Origin: JACVRW01 sp963734365
GTDB taxonomy: Bacteria; Actinomycetota; Thermoleophilia; Solirubrobacterales; Thermoleophilaceae
Direction of reading: 5' to 3'
DNA length: 64,000 nt
Assembly: GCA_963734365.1 (NCBI GenBank)
Contig: CAVTGV010000004.1
Location: forward strand, 620,001 to 684,000
Position 1 is the stretch's first letter; each line of letters begins with the position of its first letter. Both the position numbers and the translations under genes were made by a program. Under the pieces are notes generated by a model. It saw only the letters and a list, made by a program, of their open reading frames with translations, did no database searches and was not told the origin of the DNA. Below, in pieces: positions 23,269 through 34,078 of this stretch.

Positions 23269-25443
23269 GTGTCCACCTCGGCCGCCGGTGACCGCCTCCT
23301 CGAGGGTCTGAACGACCCTCAGCGCGAGGCCGTGCTCCATGGCGAGGGGCCGCTGCTGATCCTGGCCGGCGCCGGATCGGGCAAGACCCGCGTGCTCACC
23401 CACCGCATCGCGCACCTGGTGGGGAGCGGCCAGGCCCGCCACTCGGAGATCCTCGCGATCACCTTCACCAACAAGGCCGCGCAGGAGATGCGCGAGCGCG
23501 TGCAGGCGCTGGTGGGCGGCCGCGCCCGGGCGATGTGGGTGATGACCTTCCACTCGGCGTGCGCGCGGATGCTGCGGGCCGACGCCGAGCGCCTCGGCTA
23601 CACGCGCGGCTTCACGATCTACGACGAGCAGGACTCGCTGAGGCTCGTGAAGAACTGCGTCGACGAGCTCGACATCGATCCCAAGCGCTTTGCTCCGCGC
23701 GGGATCCGCCGCCAGATCTCCGAGGGCAAGAACCAGCTGCTGGACGCCGCGGCCTACCGGATCAAGGTCTCGAGCTTCTTCGAGCAGACCTCGGCCGACG
23801 TGTACGAGCTCTACGAGCAGCGGCTGCACGCGGCCAACGCGATGGACTTCGACGACCTGCTGTTTCGCTGCGTCAACCTGTTCGAGCTCTTCCCCGAGGT
23901 CCTCGAGCGTTACCGGCGCAGCTTCCGCCACGTGCTGGTGGACGAGTACCAGGACACGAACCGGGCCCAGTACCGCTGGCTGCAGCTGCTCACCGAGGAG
24001 CACCGGAACCTGGCGGTGGTCGGCGACGACGATCAGTCGGTCTACAGCTTCCGCGGCGCCGACATCCAGAACATCCTCGGCTTCGAGCACGACTATCCCG
24101 ACGCCGAGGTGGTCAAGCTCGAGCAGAACTACCGCTCCACGCAGACCATCTTGAACGCCTCCAACGCGGTGATCTCACACAACCGCGCGCGCAAGGCCAA
24201 GTCGCTGTGGAGCGACCTGGGCGACGGCGAGCCGGTGCACGTGTGCGAGCTCGAGGACGAGCACGCCGAGGCGCGCTTCGTGGTCTCGGAGATCGAGCGG
24301 CTGGTGGACGAGGGCGAGTCGCGCGACGAGGTCGCGGTCTTCTACCGGACCAACGCCCAGAGCCGCGTGCTCGAGGACATGCTGGTGCGCTACGGCGTGG
24401 GCTATCAGGTGATCGGAGGCACACGCTTCTACGAGCGCCGCGAGATCAAGGACGCCCTCGGGTACCTCACGCTGCTGGTCAACCCCGCCGACAGCGTCGC
24501 GTTCGGGCGGGTGGTCAACGAGCCCAAGCGCGGCATCGGCAGCACCTCGCAGGCCCGCATAACCAACTATGCGAGCACCATGGGCGAGCCGGTCTGGCAG
24601 ATCGCCTCGGAGCCCGAGAAGATCCCGGGGCTCGGCACGGCGGCGGTGAAGGCGGTGGGCCGCTTCATGTCGGTGATGGAGCGCCTGCGCGAGCGTGTGG
24701 ACGCCGGAGCGGGGGTGGGGGACCTGCTGGCGGAGACGCTGGAGGAGAGCGGCTACACCGATGCCCTGCGCGCCGAGCGCACCGTGGAGTCCCAGGTGCG
24801 GCTCGAGAACCTGGAGGAGCTGGTGGGAGTCGGGCGCGAGTACGACGCCGTGGCCGAGGAGGGCTCGGTCGAGGAGTTCCTCCAGCAGATCGCGCTCTTC
24901 TCCGAGCAGGACAACCTGCAGGACGACCAGGGCATCGTGACCCTGATGACTCTCCACAACGCCAAGGGCCTCGAGTTCGGCACCGTGTTCATCATCGGGC
25001 TGGAGGACGGCGTGTTCCCGCACATGCGCTCGATCGAGTCCGGCGACCTCGAGGAGGAGCGCCGGCTCGCATACGTGGGCATCACGCGGGCCAAGCGCCA
25101 GCTCTACCTCACCCACGCCCGCACGCGTGCGCTGTTCGGCAACCGCGACTGGAACCTGCGCAGCCGCTTCATCGACGAGATCCCGGCGGAGTTCACCGAT
25201 CGCGACGAGGAGGCGCTGGCGGGCCCGGCCGCGGCGGCCACCTGGGGCGGCGGCGCGTCGGCGCCCGAGCCGCAGGGCGGGGGAGGGGCGTCGTTCGCGC
25301 TCGGCGACGACGTGGTCCACGCCCAGTTCGGGGAGGGCGTGGTGGTGGGCCTGGAGCCGGGCGGCCTCGTGGTCGTGCGCTTCGCCGGCGACGGGTCCGA
25401 GCGCAAGCTGATGGCCGATTACGCGCCCCTCAAGAAGCGCTAG
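23269..25443 (+). CDS. pcrA: ATP-dependent DNA helicase UvrD/PcrA
   Basis: A 724-residue superfamily 1A helicase acting in nucleotide excision repair, replication restart and removal of RecA. Motif I is AGAGSGKTRVLTHRI, motif Ia AITFTNKAAQEM, motif II LVDEYQDTN, motif III VVGDDDQSVYSFRGAD, motif IV EQNYRSTQTIL, motif V TLHNAKGLEF and motif VI YVGITRAKRQLYL. The C-terminus has the short Tudor-like segment (GDDVVHAQFGEGVVVGLEPG) typical of PcrA, which contacts RNA polymerase. The acidic/glycine linker before it is short. The start is GTG 23269, leaderless. Confidence 0.97.
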   Translation: MSTSAAGDRLLEGLNDPQREAVLHGEGPLLILAGAGSGKTRVLTHRIAHLVGSGQARHSEILAITFTNKAAQEMRERVQALVGGRARAMWVMTFHSACARMLRADAERLGYTRGFTIYDEQDSLRLVKNCVDELDIDPKRFAPRGIRRQISEGKNQLLDAAAYRIKVSSFFEQTSADVYELYEQRLHAANAMDFDDLLFRCVNLFELFPEVLERYRRSFRHVLVDEYQDTNRAQYRWLQLLTEEHRNLAVVGDDDQSVYSFRGADIQNILGFEHDYPDAEVVKLEQNYRSTQTILNASNAVISHNRARKAKSLWSDLGDGEPVHVCELEDEHAEARFVVSEIERLVDEGESRDEVAVFYRTNAQSRVLEDMLVRYGVGYQVIGGTRFYERREIKDALGYLTLLVNPADSVAFGRVVNEPKRGIGSTSQARITNYASTMGEPVWQIASEPEKIPGLGTAAVKAVGRFMSVMERLRERVDAGAGVGDLLAETLEESGYTDALRAERTVESQVRLENLEELVGVGREYDAVAEEGSVEEFLQQIALFSEQDNLQDDQGIVTLMTLHNAKGLEFGTVFIIGLEDGVFPHMRSIESGDLEEERRLAYVGITRAKRQLYLTHARTRALFGNRDWNLRSRFIDEIPAEFTDRDEEALAGPAAAATWGGGASAPEPQGGGGASFALGDDVVHAQFGEGVVVGLEPGGLVVVRFAGDGSERKLMADYAPLKKR

Positions 25444-25456
25444 CGGCGCCAGCGGT

Positions 25457-25462
25457 TAGGCT
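25457..25462 (+). promoter_or_regulatory. -10 hexamer TAGGCT
   Basis: TAGGCT lies 10 bases before the folD ATG at 25473, between pcrA and folD. Confidence 0.35.
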
Positions 25463-25472
25463 GCCGCGCGCA

Positions 25473-26324
25473 ATGGCGGCCCGGATCATCGACGGCAAGG
25501 CGGTGGCTGCCCGCGTCAAGGAGGAGGTCGCGCGGGAGGTGGCCGAGCTGGACGTCCAGCCCGGGCTGGCAACGATCCTGGTGGGCGACGATCCCGCGTC
25601 GGCGGTCTACGTGCGCATGAAGCGCGAGGACTCGGCCGAGGTGGGGATCGAGTCCTTCCATCACGAGCCGGGCGCCGACGTGGCGCCCGCCGAGCTGGCG
25701 ACCCTGATCCGCTCGCTCAACGACGACGAGCGCGTACACGGGATCCTTCTGCAGCTGCCGCTCCCGGACCATCTGGATCAGGACGAGTTCATCTCCCTGA
25801 TCGATCCCGCGAAGGACGTGGACGGCCTCACCACCGCCAACGCCGGGCTGCTCCTGCACGGCCGCGCGGAGGCGCTGGTGCCCTGCACTCCGGCCGGCGT
25901 GATGAGGCTGCTCGACGAGGCGGGCGTGGAGCTGTCGGGAGCGCGCGCGGTGGTGCTCGGCCGCTCGATCCTCGTGGGCAAGCCGCTGGCTCAGCTCCTG
26001 CTGGGCGCCAACGCCACCGTGACCCATTGCCACTCGCGCACCCGCGACCTGCCGGCGGTCACGCGCGAGGGCGACGTGCTGATCGCGGCCGTGGGCTCGC
26101 CCGGGCTCGTGAGCGCCGAGATGGTCCGCGAGGGCGCGGTGGTGATCGACGTGGGAACCAACCGCACCGAGGCCGGCCTCACAGGCGACGTGGACTTCGA
26201 GGCGGTGAGCGAGAAGGCGAGCGCGATCACCCCCGTGCCCGGCGGGGTGGGGCCGATGACACGGGCCATGCTGCTGGCGAACACGCTCAAGGCGGCGAGG
26301 GCCGGCCGGGACTCAGCCCGGTAG
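25473..26324 (+). CDS. folD: Methylenetetrahydrofolate dehydrogenase / cyclohydrolase
   Basis: A 283-residue bifunctional enzyme interconverting 5,10-methylene-, methenyl- and 10-formyl-tetrahydrofolate with NADP. Signatures: YVRMKRED with the catalytic lysine, GILLQLPLPDHLD, DPAKDVDGLT, PCTPAGVMRLL, VVLGRSILVGKPLAQLL and the ending PVPGGVGPMTRAMLLANTL. It lies 29 bases after pcrA and overlaps the convergent MFS gene by 12 bases. A one-carbon role fits the serine genes elsewhere in the window. Confidence 0.97.
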   Translation: MAARIIDGKAVAARVKEEVAREVAELDVQPGLATILVGDDPASAVYVRMKREDSAEVGIESFHHEPGADVAPAELATLIRSLNDDERVHGILLQLPLPDHLDQDEFISLIDPAKDVDGLTTANAGLLLHGRAEALVPCTPAGVMRLLDEAGVELSGARAVVLGRSILVGKPLAQLLLGANATVTHCHSRTRDLPAVTREGDVLIAAVGSPGLVSAEMVREGAVVIDVGTNRTEAGLTGDVDFEAVSEKASAITPVPGGVGPMTRAMLLANTLKAARAGRDSAR

Positions 26325-28058
26325 CACGCTCTCGGCCAGGTCGGCGATCGAGCGGGGATCCACGTTGTGGCGGGCCTTGTACTCGCGTGCCGCGTCGTCG
26401 TCGAGGAGGGCCAGCACAAGCTCCTCGCGCGATGAGCCGGCCTTGCAGGCCACACGGTCGAGCGCCACGAGCGCCGCGTCCTGCAGGAAGCCCGTGAGGC
26501 CGCCGGTGTCGGGGGTGTCGCGGTCCTGGCAGGGGTCGGCGATCACCACCTGGGCGGGGCGGTCGCGGTCGGCCAGGAGCGCGTAGGCGCCGACGCCCAG
26601 GGCGGCCAGGAACACGGCCCCCGCCGCCAGCGCCGGCCGCAGCCCGACCAGGCTGTAGCCCAGCGCCGCCGGCAGCAGCAGGGCCGCCGCGACGAGCGCC
26701 AGCGCCGCGCCGACCAGAAACGCCGTGGAGAAGCCCTGGTTCACGCCGTCCACCAGCACCTCGTCGGCCCGGTCGGTCAGCTCGTCGTAGGCGGCGAGCT
26801 GGTCGTCGTCGATGTCGCCGCGGGCGTCGCTGAACACCGACCGCAGGCCGCCGCGCGGATCCTCGGTCTCGACGCTCGCCGAGAGCTGCGGTGCGATCTG
26901 GAGCTTGAGCTGAGGATCGATCTCGGCGTCGAGGATGATCGCGGCGCCGCGCTCGCGGGTCTGGTCGAGGGTCGTGTCGAGCTCGTGCTGGGCGATCGGG
27001 GCGAGGATCAGCAGCGCGAGTGCGATGCCCGCGTGGCGAACCGAGAGCAGCAGCGCGGCGTCGCGCCCGTCGCGCTCCGGCAGGACCTTGCCCGAGAGAG
27101 CCGGGAGCGCGAGGCCCATGCCGACCCCGACCACCAGCTGCGGTGCGATCGTCCAGGCCACGGAGGCCGTGGGCACGAAGGCCAGCGATCCCGTGCCCGC
27201 CGCCACGAGCAGTGCCCCGCCCGCGGCGAGTACCGGGGGCGGGCCGGCGATGCGGGTCGCGGCGAGAGCCGCCAGCGGCATCACGCTCACCGCCAGCGCC
27301 GCGCTGAGCGGCTCGATGCCCCAGCCGGTGATCAGCAGCAGGACGACCAGGAACAGCGCCGCGGCTATCGCTCCCGAGACCAGTCCGAGGGCGAGCGCAC
27401 GGCCCACCGCCCAGCGCGGCCGCTCCCGGACGGCCGGAACGGCCGGACCCGGCAGGCCACGCTCCGCGAGGCTGCGGCGGCGGCCGCGGCGCCGGCCGGG
27501 GCGGACCCCGGGCAGGTCGTCGGCGCCCAGCGCTGCCGGCAGGGCCACCAGCACGGCGGGCGCCTGGAACAGGAAGATCGAGCGCCAGCCGAAGGCCTGG
27601 GTGAGCGCGCCCCCGATGGCCGGGCCCGCGGCGGTGCCGAGGAGGGCGGCCAGCCGCCACAGCTGCGGGCTGAGGGAGGAGCCGGGCTCGCCTGGCCGCC
27701 CGGTGAGCAGCGCATAGGCGCTCACCAGCAGCGCCCCGCCGCCCAGCGCCTGCACCGCGCGGGCCAGCAGCAGGACCTCGAGGTCGTCCGCGATCCCGCA
27801 GGCCAGCGACCCGCCCGCGAACAGCGCCACCCCGGCGAGACACACCGAGCGGGTGCCCACCGCCTCGCGCACGCGTTCGGCCACCGGGAGCGCGCCGGCG
27901 AGCACCACGGCGTAAACGCCCAGCACGGCCGCCACCCCTGCCACGTCCGTGTCCAGCTCTCGCAGGATCGGGGGCAGGGCGAGGGCCACGATCGCCGTGT
28001 CGGCGAGCGCGAGAAACGCCGCACCGGCCACGGGCAGGCGGAGGGCGTTGGTCCTCAT
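26313..28058 (-). CDS. MFS transporter with C-terminal soluble extension
   Basis: A 581-residue 12-14 helix transporter. The N-terminal half is DHA2-like (LALADTAIVALALPPILREL, VYAVVLAGALPVAERVRE). The second half has an unusual large extracytoplasmic insert (residues about 400-470, acidic, DTTLDQTRERGAAIILDAEI), and the last 70 residues are soluble (LDRVACKAGSSREELVLALL, YKARHNVDPRSIADL). Substrate unknown. ATG 28058 gives a normal N-terminal helix; the open frame continues further upstream into non-coding sequence, which was excluded. It converges on folD. Confidence 0.85.
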   Translation of the reverse strand: MRTNALRLPVAGAAFLALADTAIVALALPPILRELDTDVAGVAAVLGVYAVVLAGALPVAERVREAVGTRSVCLAGVALFAGGSLACGIADDLEVLLLARAVQALGGGALLVSAYALLTGRPGEPGSSLSPQLWRLAALLGTAAGPAIGGALTQAFGWRSIFLFQAPAVLVALPAALGADDLPGVRPGRRRGRRRSLAERGLPGPAVPAVRERPRWAVGRALALGLVSGAIAAALFLVVLLLITGWGIEPLSAALAVSVMPLAALAATRIAGPPPVLAAGGALLVAAGTGSLAFVPTASVAWTIAPQLVVGVGMGLALPALSGKVLPERDGRDAALLLSVRHAGIALALLILAPIAQHELDTTLDQTRERGAAIILDAEIDPQLKLQIAPQLSASVETEDPRGGLRSVFSDARGDIDDDQLAAYDELTDRADEVLVDGVNQGFSTAFLVGAALALVAAALLLPAALGYSLVGLRPALAAGAVFLAALGVGAYALLADRDRPAQVVIADPCQDRDTPDTGGLTGFLQDAALVALDRVACKAGSSREELVLALLDDDAAREYKARHNVDPRSIADLAESVLPG

Positions 28059-28308
28059 GCCAGGAATGATGGCTGGCCGGGCAGTCGGGGCGCCGTACGG
28101 GTAACCGCACCCCCGGACGCCGGTACGCCCCCATAGATCGCTCGGGCGGTGGGTGACAGCCTGCGGGCCAGCCCGGTTGGAGCGGCCCTGGCGGACCGCT
28201 GACAAACCCCGGCCGGGCCCCGGGGCGGGCCGCCACCCCCTCGCGGCGCACCCGCACCCCGCCCGTCGTATCCCTGGCGCGAACCCTGGCGCCGGGGGCG
28301 ACGGGCAG

Positions 28309-28314
28309 TACCCT
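28309..28314 (+). promoter_or_regulatory. -10 hexamer TACCCT, near-leaderless start
   Basis: TACCCT lies 8 bases before the ATG at 28323. Confidence 0.4.
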
Positions 28315-28322
28315 GCCCGGCG

Positions 28323-28835
28323 ATGGACCTCCGGCGGTTGCGAGTGGGCGAGTGGATCACGGCCCTGTCCGGGGTCGTCCTGCTGGTCTCCCTGTTCCTG
28401 CCCTGGTACGGCAACGAGGCGGTGTTCGCACGCGATCCCACGGAGACCTACTCGGCCTGGGAGTCCCTCGCCGTGATCGATGTGGTGCTCGCCCTGGTCG
28501 CGGCTGGAGCGGTCGGGCTCGCAGTGATCACCGCCGCCCAGCGCCTCCCGGCCGTGCCTCTCACCTTCAACATATTCCTCACGTTCGCGGGGCTTCTTGC
28601 CGTCGTCCTCGTGCTCATCCGCGTGATCGACCTCCCGGACATCGCCGTAGGACGCATGCCGGCACTCTGGCTGGGACTGGCGGGAGCCCTCGGCGTTCTC
28701 GTGGGCTCCCTCGTGGCTCTCCGCGACGACCGCCGCTCGCGTCGCGGGCGGCCGACCGACCTGAGCGGGCGCCCCGCGGCTGCGCCGGATCCGCCCGAGG
28801 CCATTCGCCCGCCGCGCCCCGAGCCCCAGGGCTGA
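28323..28835 (+). CDS. Four-helix membrane protein, unknown function
   Basis: A 170-residue membrane protein with four helices (ITALSGVVLLVSLFLPWY, VIDVVLALVAAGAVGLAVIT, TFNIFLTFAGLLAVVLVLI, MPALWLGLAGALGVLVGSLV) and a proline/arginine-rich cytoplasmic tail. The first helix followed by PWYG is a pattern common in uncharacterised actinobacterial proteins. It lies just upstream of gatC, which has its own -10 hexamer. Confidence 0.75.
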   Translation: MDLRRLRVGEWITALSGVVLLVSLFLPWYGNEAVFARDPTETYSAWESLAVIDVVLALVAAGAVGLAVITAAQRLPAVPLTFNIFLTFAGLLAVVLVLIRVIDLPDIAVGRMPALWLGLAGALGVLVGSLVALRDDRRSRRGRPTDLSGRPAAAPDPPEAIRPPRPEPQG

Positions 28836-28845
28836 TCTCCCGGCC

Positions 28846-28851
28846 TACAAT
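28846..28851 (+). promoter_or_regulatory. -10 hexamer TACAAT, leaderless start (gatCAB)
   Basis: TACAAT, close to the consensus TATAAT, lies 7 bases before the gatC ATG at 28859. Confidence 0.5.
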
Positions 28852-28858
28852 CGGCGCG

Positions 28859-29146
28859 ATGATCGATCGCGACCAGGTGCTCTACGTGGCCAAGCTCGCC
28901 CGTCTGCGGCTGTCCGACGAGGAGGTCGACCGGATGGCGCCGGAGCTGTCCAAGATCCTCGAGCACGTCGAACGCATGGACGAGCTCGATCTGGACGGCG
29001 TCGAGCCGACGTCACACGTCGTCGAGCTCCAGAACGTGCTGCGCGAGGACGTTCCGCGCCCCGGCCTGTCCACCGAACAGGCGCTCGAGCCGGCGCCGGA
29101 CGTGGGCGACGGCGGCTTTCGCGTCCCCAGCCCGGGCGCGTCGTGA
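28859..29146 (+). CDS. gatC: Asp/Glu-tRNA amidotransferase subunit C
   Basis: A 95-residue stabilising subunit of GatCAB. Typical features are VLYVAKLARLRLSDEEVDRM, LSKILEHVERMDELDLDGVEPTSHV, LREDVPRPGL and the ending DGGFRVP. Its stop overlaps the gatA start (GTGA). The complex converts Glu-tRNA-Gln and, where needed, Asp-tRNA-Asn to the amide forms. Confidence 0.95.
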   Translation: MIDRDQVLYVAKLARLRLSDEEVDRMAPELSKILEHVERMDELDLDGVEPTSHVVELQNVLREDVPRPGLSTEQALEPAPDVGDGGFRVPSPGAS

Positions 29147-30533
29147 CCGACCTGCTCGAGCTCACCGCCGCCGCGCAGGCCGAGCTGGTCCGCTCCGGCG
29201 AGGCCTCGCCGGCCGAGGTGTTCGGGTTCTGGCGCGAGCGTGCCGCCGCCGACGACCTCGGCGCCTACCTGTGGGTGGCCGACGAGGTGCCCGCCGACCC
29301 CGGCGGGCTCCCGCCCGTGGCGGTCAAGGACCTGTTCTGCGTGGAGGGTGTGCCGAGCACGGCGGGCTCACGGATTCTCGAGGGATACCGGCCGCCCTAC
29401 ACCGCCACCAGCGTTCGCAACCTGCAGGCCGCGGGGGCGTCCGTGCTCGGCAAGACCAACCAGGACGAGTTCGCCATGGGCTCGTCCAACGAGAACTCGG
29501 GCTACGGCCCGGTGCAGAACCCGTGGGACCGCAGCCGCGTGCCCGGGGGCTCGAGCGGCGGCAGCGCCGCTGCCGTGGCCGCCGGACTGGCTCCCTGGGC
29601 GATCGGCACCGACACGGGAGGCTCGATCCGCCAGCCCGCCTCGCTGTGCGGGATCGTGGGCCTGAAGCCCACCTACGGCGCCGTCTCGCGCTACGGGATG
29701 ATCGCCTTCGCCTCCTCGCTCGACCAGTGCGGCCCGCTCACCCGTGACGTGACCGATGCGGCCCTGCTGCTCCGCCACCTTCAGGGCCGAGATCCCTGCG
29801 ACTCCACCTCGATCGGGATCCCGGGCGAGATCCCGCTGCCCACGGCCGAGCGGCTCGACGGCCTGCGCTTCGGGGTCTGGGGCCTCGACGAGGAGGGTCT
29901 CGAGCCCGGGGTCGCGGACGTGGTGCGGGCCACGCTCGGCACGATCGAGGAGCTCGGTGGCGGTGTCGAGGCGGTCGAATTGCCCAACGCCGGGCACGGC
30001 CTGTCGGCCTACTACGTGATCGCTCCGGCCGAGGCCAGCGCCAACCTCGCCCGCTACGACGGGGTCCGCTACGGCCCTCGCACGGGCAACGGGGACCTGA
30101 CCTCGATGTACGAGCAGACCCGTCATGACGGCTTCGGCGACGAGGTCAAGCGGCGCATCATGATCGGCACGTACGCGCTCTCGTCGGGCTACTACGACGC
30201 CTACTACGGCAAGGCCCAGCGGGTGCGCACGCGAATCGTCCAGGACCTCCAGGCCGCCTTCGAGAAGGTCGACTTCGTGGTCACGCCCACTTCCCCGACG
30301 GTCGCCTTCCCGCTGGGCGAGCGCACCGCCGACCCGCTGGCGATGTACCTCTCCGACTACTTCACCGTGCCCATGCCGCTGGCCGGCACGCCCGCCATCT
30401 CGATTCCCGCCGGGCTGTCCGGCGGCCTGCCGGTGGGCTTCCAGATCGCCGGCCCGGCGTTCAGCGAGGCCGGCATCCTCGACGCCGCCCACGCGCTCGA
30501 GAAGGCGATCGGCTTCGAGGGGGTGCCGGTCCG

Positions 30534-30537
<4 letters not shown>
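29143..30537 (+). CDS. gatA: Asp/Glu-tRNA amidotransferase subunit A
   Basis: A 464-residue amidase-signature protein that releases ammonia from glutamine. The Ser-cisSer-Lys triad is visible: lysine in PVAVKDLFC, the serine-rich block GGSSGGSAAAVAAG and TDTGGSIRQPASLCG. Other family blocks are LGKTNQDEFAMGSSNENS and GLKPTYGAVSRYG. It is coupled to gatC and gatB by 4-bp overlaps at both ends. Confidence 0.97.
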
Positions 30538-31952
<1,415 letters not shown>

Positions 31953-31986
31953 CGCCCAAACCCCAGGGCCGGGCACTCCAGCGCCG

Positions 31987-32020
31987 TACCATTGAGAGAG
32001 GCGATTTCTTTCAGAGGAGG
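31987..32020 (+). promoter_or_regulatory. Promoter hexamer and canonical ribosome-binding site
   Basis: TACCAT (31987-31992) is a likely -10, and AGGAGG (32015-32020) lies 4 bases before the ATG at 32025. A normal leader with a perfect Shine-Dalgarno is unusual in this window and suggests high-level translation. Confidence 0.45.
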
Positions 32021-32024
32021 ACCG

Positions 32025-32249
32025 ATGTCGCGTCTCATCCGGTTGGACGGCACAGGCCACACCACGCTGGCCGAGTGGACGGTGAAGGACGACGAGGCCT
32101 TTGCCGCCGCGGTCACCGAGTTCGAGGGCCAGCAGGGCCTCGGCTACATCGGCACGGTGCCCGGCGGTCCCGGCAAGGCCACGCACGTGCGCGAGCTGCC
32201 CCGCGAGGCGGACCTCGTGATCATGCGCCGGCCGATCTCCGGCGGATAA
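32025..32249 (+). CDS. Small conserved-looking protein, unknown function
   Basis: A 74-residue soluble protein: MSRLIRLDGTGHTTLAEWTV, a helix DDEAFAAAVTEFEGQQ, then GLGYIGTVPGGPGKATHVRE and an end LVIMRRPISGG. No family is recognised. It is preceded by a perfect AGGAGG, and strong GC3 bias supports coding. It sits between gatB and a membrane protein; 14 bases separate it from the next start. Confidence 0.75.
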   Translation: MSRLIRLDGTGHTTLAEWTVKDDEAFAAAVTEFEGQQGLGYIGTVPGGPGKATHVRELPREADLVIMRRPISGG

Positions 32250-32263
32250 CACCCATTTCCGAG

Positions 32264-32899
32264 GTGGCCGCGGAGCAGGCCCTCCCCGAGCTGGCCGCCG
32301 TTCCCTGGCGCCAGCGCACCGACGCCCGCTGGCTCACGCGCTGGGGGCGAATCTGGCACGCCTGGACCCTGCTCTACACGGTCCCCTTCATCGTCGCCGG
32401 CGTGGGGATGATGTGGCTCGAGCCGCTGGCGGCCCCAGTGGCGCTGGCGGCGCTCGCCCACGCCTGGATCATCCCCGAGCTCTACGCCTTCCGCGGGGCG
32501 AGCGTCGTGCGCCCCAAGGGCCCGCGCAACGAGGGCGCCGAGCCCGTGGCCCAGGGGCTGCTCGGAGACCTGCTCGGCCACGAGGAGCGCGACCTGCAGG
32601 GCCAGACTGGGCTGGCGCTCGAGCGGGGCGAGCTCGGCGTGTGGCTGGTGGGGGAGGCCGGTGCCCTGCTCGTGACCCCGCGCGGGCGGCGGGTGCACGC
32701 GTTCTGCGTTCGCACCACCGAGCCGGAGCTCCCTCCGAGCGACCGTATCGCCCACCTCCTGCTCGCCCTGCGTGTGGACGAGGAGGGCTTTGCCACCGTC
32801 GCCAATCACGCCTTCGCCGGGGCGCCCTGGCGGGTGCGCCGGCGAATGCCGGCGGCGATGCGGCCCAGTCTCTCTGCTGCCCGCCGGGCCGCGCGTTAG
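32264..32899 (+). CDS. Membrane protein, unknown function
   Basis: A 211-residue protein. Two adjacent hydrophobic segments (LLYTVPFIVAGVGMMWLEPL, AAPVALAALAHAWIIPELYA) occupy residues about 30-75. A soluble C-terminal domain follows (GLLGDLLGHEERDLQGQTGL, GVWLVGEAGALLVTPRGRRV, FCVRTTEPELPPSDRIAHLL) and ends in a basic tail. No family is recognised. The start is uncertain; GTG 32264 is the only reasonable near-end start. Its stop codon TAG is also the first half of the next promoter hexamer. Confidence 0.7.
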   Translation: MAAEQALPELAAVPWRQRTDARWLTRWGRIWHAWTLLYTVPFIVAGVGMMWLEPLAAPVALAALAHAWIIPELYAFRGASVVRPKGPRNEGAEPVAQGLLGDLLGHEERDLQGQTGLALERGELGVWLVGEAGALLVTPRGRRVHAFCVRTTEPELPPSDRIAHLLLALRVDEEGFATVANHAFAGAPWRVRRRMPAAMRPSLSAARRAAR

Positions 32900-32902
32900 C
32901 CT
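32897..32902 (+). promoter_or_regulatory. -10 hexamer TAGCCT built on a stop codon
   Basis: TAGCCT begins with the TAG stop of the upstream gene (32897-32899) and lies 7 bases before GTG 32910. Confidence 0.45.
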
Positions 32903-32909
32903 CGCGCGG

Positions 32910-33851
32910 GTGCTCACCTTCCGTCCCGGTGGCCCGGGCGACCTGCACGCGGCCTTCGAGCTCGGCGAGTCGACGTGGGATGCCTCCCGCCGCGCACGCG
33001 GCCTGCTCGGCCCCGACGAGGGCCGAGGGGCCGAGAAGCTCGAGGCCGACTGGCGCCAATCGCGCGCCTTCTTCGAGTTCGTCGCCGCTCAGCCCGACGG
33101 CTCCTTCTGGATCGGCGAGGACGACGGCGAGATCGTCGCCTACACCCGCATGGCGCGCTTCGGCGCGATGGACGAGCTCACCGAGCTGTGGGTGGCGCCC
33201 TCGTACGCGGGGCAGGGCATAGGCCGCTCCCTGCTCGAGCGGGTCTGGCCCGAGTCGCCCACCCCCGAGCGGGGACGCGTGGTGGTGGCCATCGGCACGC
33301 CGGTGGATCTCTCGCTCTACACCGAGTTCGGCGTGATGCCCGTGAGCGGCCACTGGCATATGCGCCACCGGGTGGATCAGTACCTCGAGCAGCGGGCCCA
33401 CGAGGTCGACGCCGCCTGGCCCTCCGTGCACGGCCTGACCGCTCAGCGCGCGGTGGAGGAGTGGAAGCGTCTCGAGCCTGCAGCGATCGGCCACGAGCGC
33501 CCGCTGCTCCACGACTTCTTCGGGCGCACCCGCAACTCGCTCGCCCTGCTGGATCCGGACTCGGGCCGCGCCCGCGGGCTGTGCTGGGTGAGCTCCGATG
33601 GCGACATCGGCCCCGCCGTGGCCGAGACCCCGGAGGACCTCGTGCCGGTGGTGCTGGCGGCGCTCGACCACGTGGCGAAGTCCCGCGAACTCGAGACCTT
33701 CGGCGTCTTCTGCACCACCGACTCCTGGTGGCTGCTCGACCGTCTGCGCCGGCTCGGCTTCCGGGTCCATTGGCCGGCATGGGTGATGTCGTCGGTGCCC
33801 ATCCCCGGCCTCGACCGCTACGTGCCGACCGTGCCGCCGCGTCTGCTCTGA
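32910..33851 (+). CDS. GNAT-family N-acetyltransferase, long form
   Basis: A 313-residue protein. The N-terminal half is a GNAT domain: FRPGGPGDLHAAFELGESTW, GSFWIGEDDGEIVAYTRMAR, TELWVAPSYAGQGIGRSLLER with the acetyl-CoA loop (Q/RxxGxG/A form QGIGRS). The C-terminal half (residues about 165-313) is a second, degenerate GNAT-like region (RGLCWVSSDGDIGPAVAETP, FGVFCTTDSWWLLDRLRRLG). The acceptor is unknown. GTG 32910 is set by the leaderless promoter. Confidence 0.82.
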   Translation: MLTFRPGGPGDLHAAFELGESTWDASRRARGLLGPDEGRGAEKLEADWRQSRAFFEFVAAQPDGSFWIGEDDGEIVAYTRMARFGAMDELTELWVAPSYAGQGIGRSLLERVWPESPTPERGRVVVAIGTPVDLSLYTEFGVMPVSGHWHMRHRVDQYLEQRAHEVDAAWPSVHGLTAQRAVEEWKRLEPAAIGHERPLLHDFFGRTRNSLALLDPDSGRARGLCWVSSDGDIGPAVAETPEDLVPVVLAALDHVAKSRELETFGVFCTTDSWWLLDRLRRLGFRVHWPAWVMSSVPIPGLDRYVPTVPPRLL

Positions 33852-33892
33852 GGCCCTCAGGATCGCTCGGGCGCTCTGCCAAACTGATCTGT

Positions 33893-34063
33893 ATGGGACA
33901 AGCCCTCTCCGACGTCGCTCGCAAGGCCCTTGCCGTCGCGGTGCTCGTGGTGGCTGCCTACGTCCTCTTCAAGATCGTGCTGGGAGCCGTGCTCGGGATC
34001 GCCTGGGTCGTGCTCGCGGTCTTGGCGGTCGTGGCCGTCATCTGGGCCCTGCGCGTCCTGTAG
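33893..34063 (+). CDS. 56-residue single-pass membrane protein
   Basis: MGQALSDVARKALAVAVLVV begins a short protein that is mostly one or two hydrophobic helices (AYVLFKIVLGAVLGIAWVVL, AVLAVVAVIWALRVL). Small size and position before another small membrane protein suggest a membrane accessory peptide. Function unknown. Confidence 0.6.
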   Translation: MGQALSDVARKALAVAVLVVAAYVLFKIVLGAVLGIAWVVLAVLAVVAVIWALRVL

Positions 34064-34078
34064 GCCCCGCGTCCGCCC

